From assembly GCA_016302215.1 (NCBI GenBank), contig JAEDNZ010000076.1, forward strand, positions 1 through 8,712: 8,712 bases of DNA, read 5' to 3'. The notes below the pieces were generated by a model. That model worked only from the letters and a program-made list of their open reading frames with translations. It made no database searches and had not been told where the DNA came from. The position numbers were made by a program, and so were the translations under genes. Of the stretch, positions 6,378 through 8,712 are shown one piece after another. Position 1 is the stretch's first letter. The number at the start of each line of letters is the position of its first letter. The DNA is from Muribaculaceae bacterium (lineage in GTDB: Bacteria; Bacteroidota; Bacteroidia; Bacteroidales; Muribaculaceae).

Positions 6378-8219
6378 ATGCACATACTAATCAAACGCCT
6401 CCACAGCTATATGCTGCAGCGGTTCATTCCGCTACTCACGATGACATTCTTTATATGTCTGTTCATCGTGCTGATGCAGTTTTTGTGGCGCTATATTGAT
6501 GAGCTTGTGGGCAAAGGGTTGAGTATCAGCGTGGTAGGTGAGCTGTTCTTTTACGCGGCGCTGACGATGGTGCCCACGGCGCTGCCCTTGGCGGTGCTGT
6601 TGGCGTCGCTGATGACCTTCGGCAATTTAGGCGAGAAATTTGAGCTAACGGCGATGAAGTCGGCCGGTATCTCGCTATTCAGGATAATGAAGCCGCTGAT
6701 AATACTGATAGCTGTGATATCGTGTGGCGCCTTCTTCTTCCAAAACAATGTGCTGCCCATCGCGCAGACCAAGATGTGGACGCTGCTCTTCTCGGTAAGG
6801 CAAAAATCGCCGGAGGTGGAGATACCCGAGCGGTCGTTCTACAAGGAAATCCCGGATATGAACATTTACGTGGGTCATAAAAATCAGCAGAGCGGCGTGC
6901 TGCACGATATGATTATCTATGACCTGACGCGCGGCCTCGACAACTCGCGCGTGATACTCGCCGACTCGGGCAAATTCAGTTTCACCGAGGACCGCACGCG
7001 CCTGTTTCTGCACCTGCACAACGGCGAGCTGTTTGAGAACCTGCGCGACAACTCCATGGGCTTTGCCTCTCAGCGCTATCTGCCATTCCGGCGCGAGCAT
7101 TTCACTGACAAGCAGGTGTATTTTGCCTTTGATGCCAACTTCAACCGCATCGACGAGCAGGGAATGCGTTCGCAGTATATAGGCCAAAACATCAGCCAGC
7201 TGAGCCGGTCAATCGACTCACTGAGCCGCCAGGTGGATTCGATAGGCGACTCCTATGCTCGCGAGTTGCAGACCACACAGTATGTGGGGCTTGCGCTGCG
7301 CACCGGCAAGAACGGCGCCGACGGCCCCGAGGTGAGCGAGCTGCGGCGCGATGTGGCAATGGCCGAGCCCCTGCCCATCGACTCTCTGCTGGCGAGCCCG
7401 ACCCCCAGCGCCGCCAAGACCTACATCTCGCAGGCGCTCAACAATGCCAAGCGACAGCGCTCCGACTACGAATTCAAGGCTGCCATCCTCACCGAGGAGG
7501 CCAAGCTGATGCGGCGCCATGACATAGAGCTGCAAAAGAAGTTTACGCTGTCAATAGCGTGTCTGATATTCTTCTTCATCGGTGCTCCGTTAGGCGCCAT
7601 CATCAAGAAGGGCGGCATAGGCACCCCGCTGGTGATATCGGTGCTGCTCTTCATCGTGTATTACATCATCGACAACACCGGCTACAAGATGGCTCGCGAC
7701 GGTAAGATAGCAGTGTGGCAGGGCATCTGGCTCAGTTCGGCGATACTGCTGCCGATGGGCGTATTCTTCACCTACAAGGCCGTGGGCGACTCGGCGGTAT
7801 TCAATGCCGATGCCTACCGCAACTACTTGATGCGCTTGCTGGGCCATCAGCCCAAGCGCGACCTCGAAGTCAAAGAGGTGATAATGAGCGAGGTAAATAA
7901 CTCAGAGGCGATAGAGCAGCTGCAACGGCTGCTGTCCGCGGCCGAGCGCGTGTCGCCGCAGCTGCGCGGGCTGCGGGGCTTCATCTTCGGCCGCCGATAT
8001 CTCGGCGAGCTGCGTGAGCCTCTCAATGCCGTCATCGAGCATTTGTCCAACTCACGCTCGGCCAAGGTGATAGGCCTGCTCAACACCTATCCCTTCATCA
8101 TCACGCGCCGCAACCTTGCGGGCGTGATAGTCACCACCCAACGATTGATAACCACACTAACCGACAACAATACAACCCCGAACGATAACCACAGCTACAA
8201 TGAAGACAATCAAGCTTGA
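6378..8219 (+). CDS. LptF/LptG family (YjgP/YjgQ) permease of the LPS transporter, large Bacteroidota form
   Basis: Inner-membrane subunit of the Lpt ABC transporter, which with LptB extracts LPS from the inner membrane and passes it to the periplasmic bridge. Three transmembrane helices lie at about 17-37, 54-79 and 103-123, and three more at 391-408, 416-434 and 448-466. Family motifs are present: the N-terminal RLHSYMLQRFIPLL, the coupling segment EKFELTAMKSAGIS (86-99) and FFFIGAPLGAIIKKGG (398-413) before helix 5. Between helices 3 and 4, residues about 145-255 form the periplasmic beta-jellyroll; about 265-385 is a charged, probably coiled-coil insertion. A cytoplasmic tail of about 145 residues (468-613) follows helix 6. 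At 613 residues it is far longer than E. coli LptF or LptG (about 360). Whether it is the F or G subunit cannot be settled here. ATG 6378 gives the typical MHILIKRL start; the 3' end overlaps ribB by 20 bases. Confidence 0.92.
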   Translation: MHILIKRLHSYMLQRFIPLLTMTFFICLFIVLMQFLWRYIDELVGKGLSISVVGELFFYAALTMVPTALPLAVLLASLMTFGNLGEKFELTAMKSAGISLFRIMKPLIILIAVISCGAFFFQNNVLPIAQTKMWTLLFSVRQKSPEVEIPERSFYKEIPDMNIYVGHKNQQSGVLHDMIIYDLTRGLDNSRVILADSGKFSFTEDRTRLFLHLHNGELFENLRDNSMGFASQRYLPFRREHFTDKQVYFAFDANFNRIDEQGMRSQYIGQNISQLSRSIDSLSRQVDSIGDSYARELQTTQYVGLALRTGKNGADGPEVSELRRDVAMAEPLPIDSLLASPTPSAAKTYISQALNNAKRQRSDYEFKAAILTEEAKLMRRHDIELQKKFTLSIACLIFFFIGAPLGAIIKKGGIGTPLVISVLLFIVYYIIDNTGYKMARDGKIAVWQGIWLSSAILLPMGVFFTYKAVGDSAVFNADAYRNYLMRLLGHQPKRDLEVKEVIMSEVNNSEAIEQLQRLLSAAERVSPQLRGLRGFIFGRRYLGELREPLNAVIEHLSNSRSAKVIGLLNTYPFIITRRNLAGVIVTTQRLITTLTDNNTTPNDNHSYNEDNQA

Positions 8220-8712
8220 CTCTATCGAAGACGCCATCGCCGACTTCCGCGAAGGGAAGATGCTCATCGTGGTTGACGATGAAGACCGCGAAAACGAGGG
8301 CGATCTTATCTGCGCCGCAGAGAAGATTACGCCCGAGATGGTCAATTTTATGCTAAAGAACGCTCGCGGAGTGCTCTGCGCGCCGCTGACCATCTCGCGC
8401 TGCAAGGAGCTGCGGCTGCCGCATCAGGTAGAAGACAACACATCGGTGCTGGGCACGCCGTTTACCATCACCGTGGATAAGCTCGAGGGCTGCTCCACCG
8501 GCGTCAGCATCCATGACCGCGCCGCCACGATACGCGCCCTTGCCGACCCGTCGTCAACGCCGGAGACCTTCGGCCGTCCCGGACATATCAACCCCCTGTA
8601 TGCCCAAGATGAGGGCGTGCTGCGCCGCTCAGGCCACACCGAGGCGGGCGTGGATATGGCACGCCTCGCCGGCTTATATCCCGCCGCCGCCCTTATGGAG
8701 ATTATGAGCGAC
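8200..8712 (+). CDS. ribB: 3,4-dihydroxy-2-butanone 4-phosphate synthase, N-terminal part (ribB or bifunctional ribBA), cut by right edge
   Basis: Converts ribulose 5-phosphate to 3,4-dihydroxy-2-butanone 4-phosphate and formate, supplying the four-carbon unit of riboflavin. The frame is open from ATG 8200 to the window edge, 171 residues. Hallmarks are DDEDRENEGDL (26-36, acidic metal- and substrate-binding loop), TGVSIHDRA (100-108), RPGHINPL (126-133) and RRSGHTEAGVDMARLAG (142-158). These cover nearly all of the roughly 200-residue synthase domain. In many Bacteroidota this domain is fused to GTP cyclohydrolase II (RibBA); that part would lie outside the window, so the fusion cannot be confirmed. 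The start lies 20 bases inside the permease gene in another frame, implying cotranscription and possibly coupled translation. There is no room for an FMN riboswitch directly upstream. Confidence 0.96.
   Translation, partial: MKTIKLDSIEDAIADFREGKMLIVVDDEDRENEGDLICAAEKITPEMVNFMLKNARGVLCAPLTISRCKELRLPHQVEDNTSVLGTPFTITVDKLEGCSTGVSIHDRAATIRALADPSSTPETFGRPGHINPLYAQDEGVLRRSGHTEAGVDMARLAGLYPAAALMEIMSD

Noticed and set aside
6675..7187. 170-codon antisense frame within the permease gene
   Set aside because: The sense strand encodes a well-recognised LptF/LptG protein; the antisense translation has no domain character.
8100..8199. FMN riboswitch upstream of ribB
   Set aside because: The sequence is permease coding DNA and shows none of the conserved RFN element segments.

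Overview
The window looks like chromosomal DNA from a member of the Bacteroidota, most likely order Bacteroidales. The GC-rich coding style would fit a Muribaculaceae-type gut bacterium, but that family-level guess is inference. Two things support the phylum. Several promoters carry the Bacteroidota sigma-factor -7 element TAnnTTTG (TATCTTTG, TAACTTTG, TACCTTTG, and TAATTTTG on the minus strand), and start codons lack clear Shine-Dalgarno sequences. The proteins also fit: parvulin-type periplasmic foldases, an oversized LptF/LptG-type permease, and a 3,4-dihydroxy-2-butanone 4-phosphate (DHBP) synthase with the motifs usual for this phylum.

Layout. Positions 1-1140 (minus strand) hold the N-terminal 380 residues of a putative lipoprotein of the C45/choloylglycine-hydrolase-like Ntn-hydrolase superfamily; its C-terminus lies beyond the left edge. 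It is transcribed divergently from guaB (IMP dehydrogenase, 1364-2842) across a 223-base region with a promoter for each direction. A 239-base spacer with two strong inverted-repeat structures follows guaB. Next comes a two-gene envelope-folding unit: a periplasmic peptidyl-prolyl isomerase with two parvulin domains (3082-5028) and, 14 bases later, a SurA/PpiC-like lipoprotein without recognisable parvulin catalytic motifs (5043-5924).

A 453-base AT-rich region without a protein gene (5925-6377) follows. It holds an intrinsic terminator for the folding unit, a perfect -7 promoter element, about 140 bases of small hairpins, a near-perfect 20-bp terminator hairpin, and then a separate promoter for the next gene. 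That arrangement fits an undescribed small RNA gene and is the most interesting non-coding signal here. On the right, a large LptF/LptG-family permease (6378-8219) overlaps by 20 bases the start of the riboflavin gene ribB or ribBA (8200 to the edge), so the two are probably one operon.

Functionally the window mixes housekeeping metabolism (guanine nucleotide and riboflavin synthesis) with outer-membrane biogenesis (protein folding in the periplasm, LPS transport). I found no mobile element, phage gene, CRISPR array, tRNA, rRNA or defence system.
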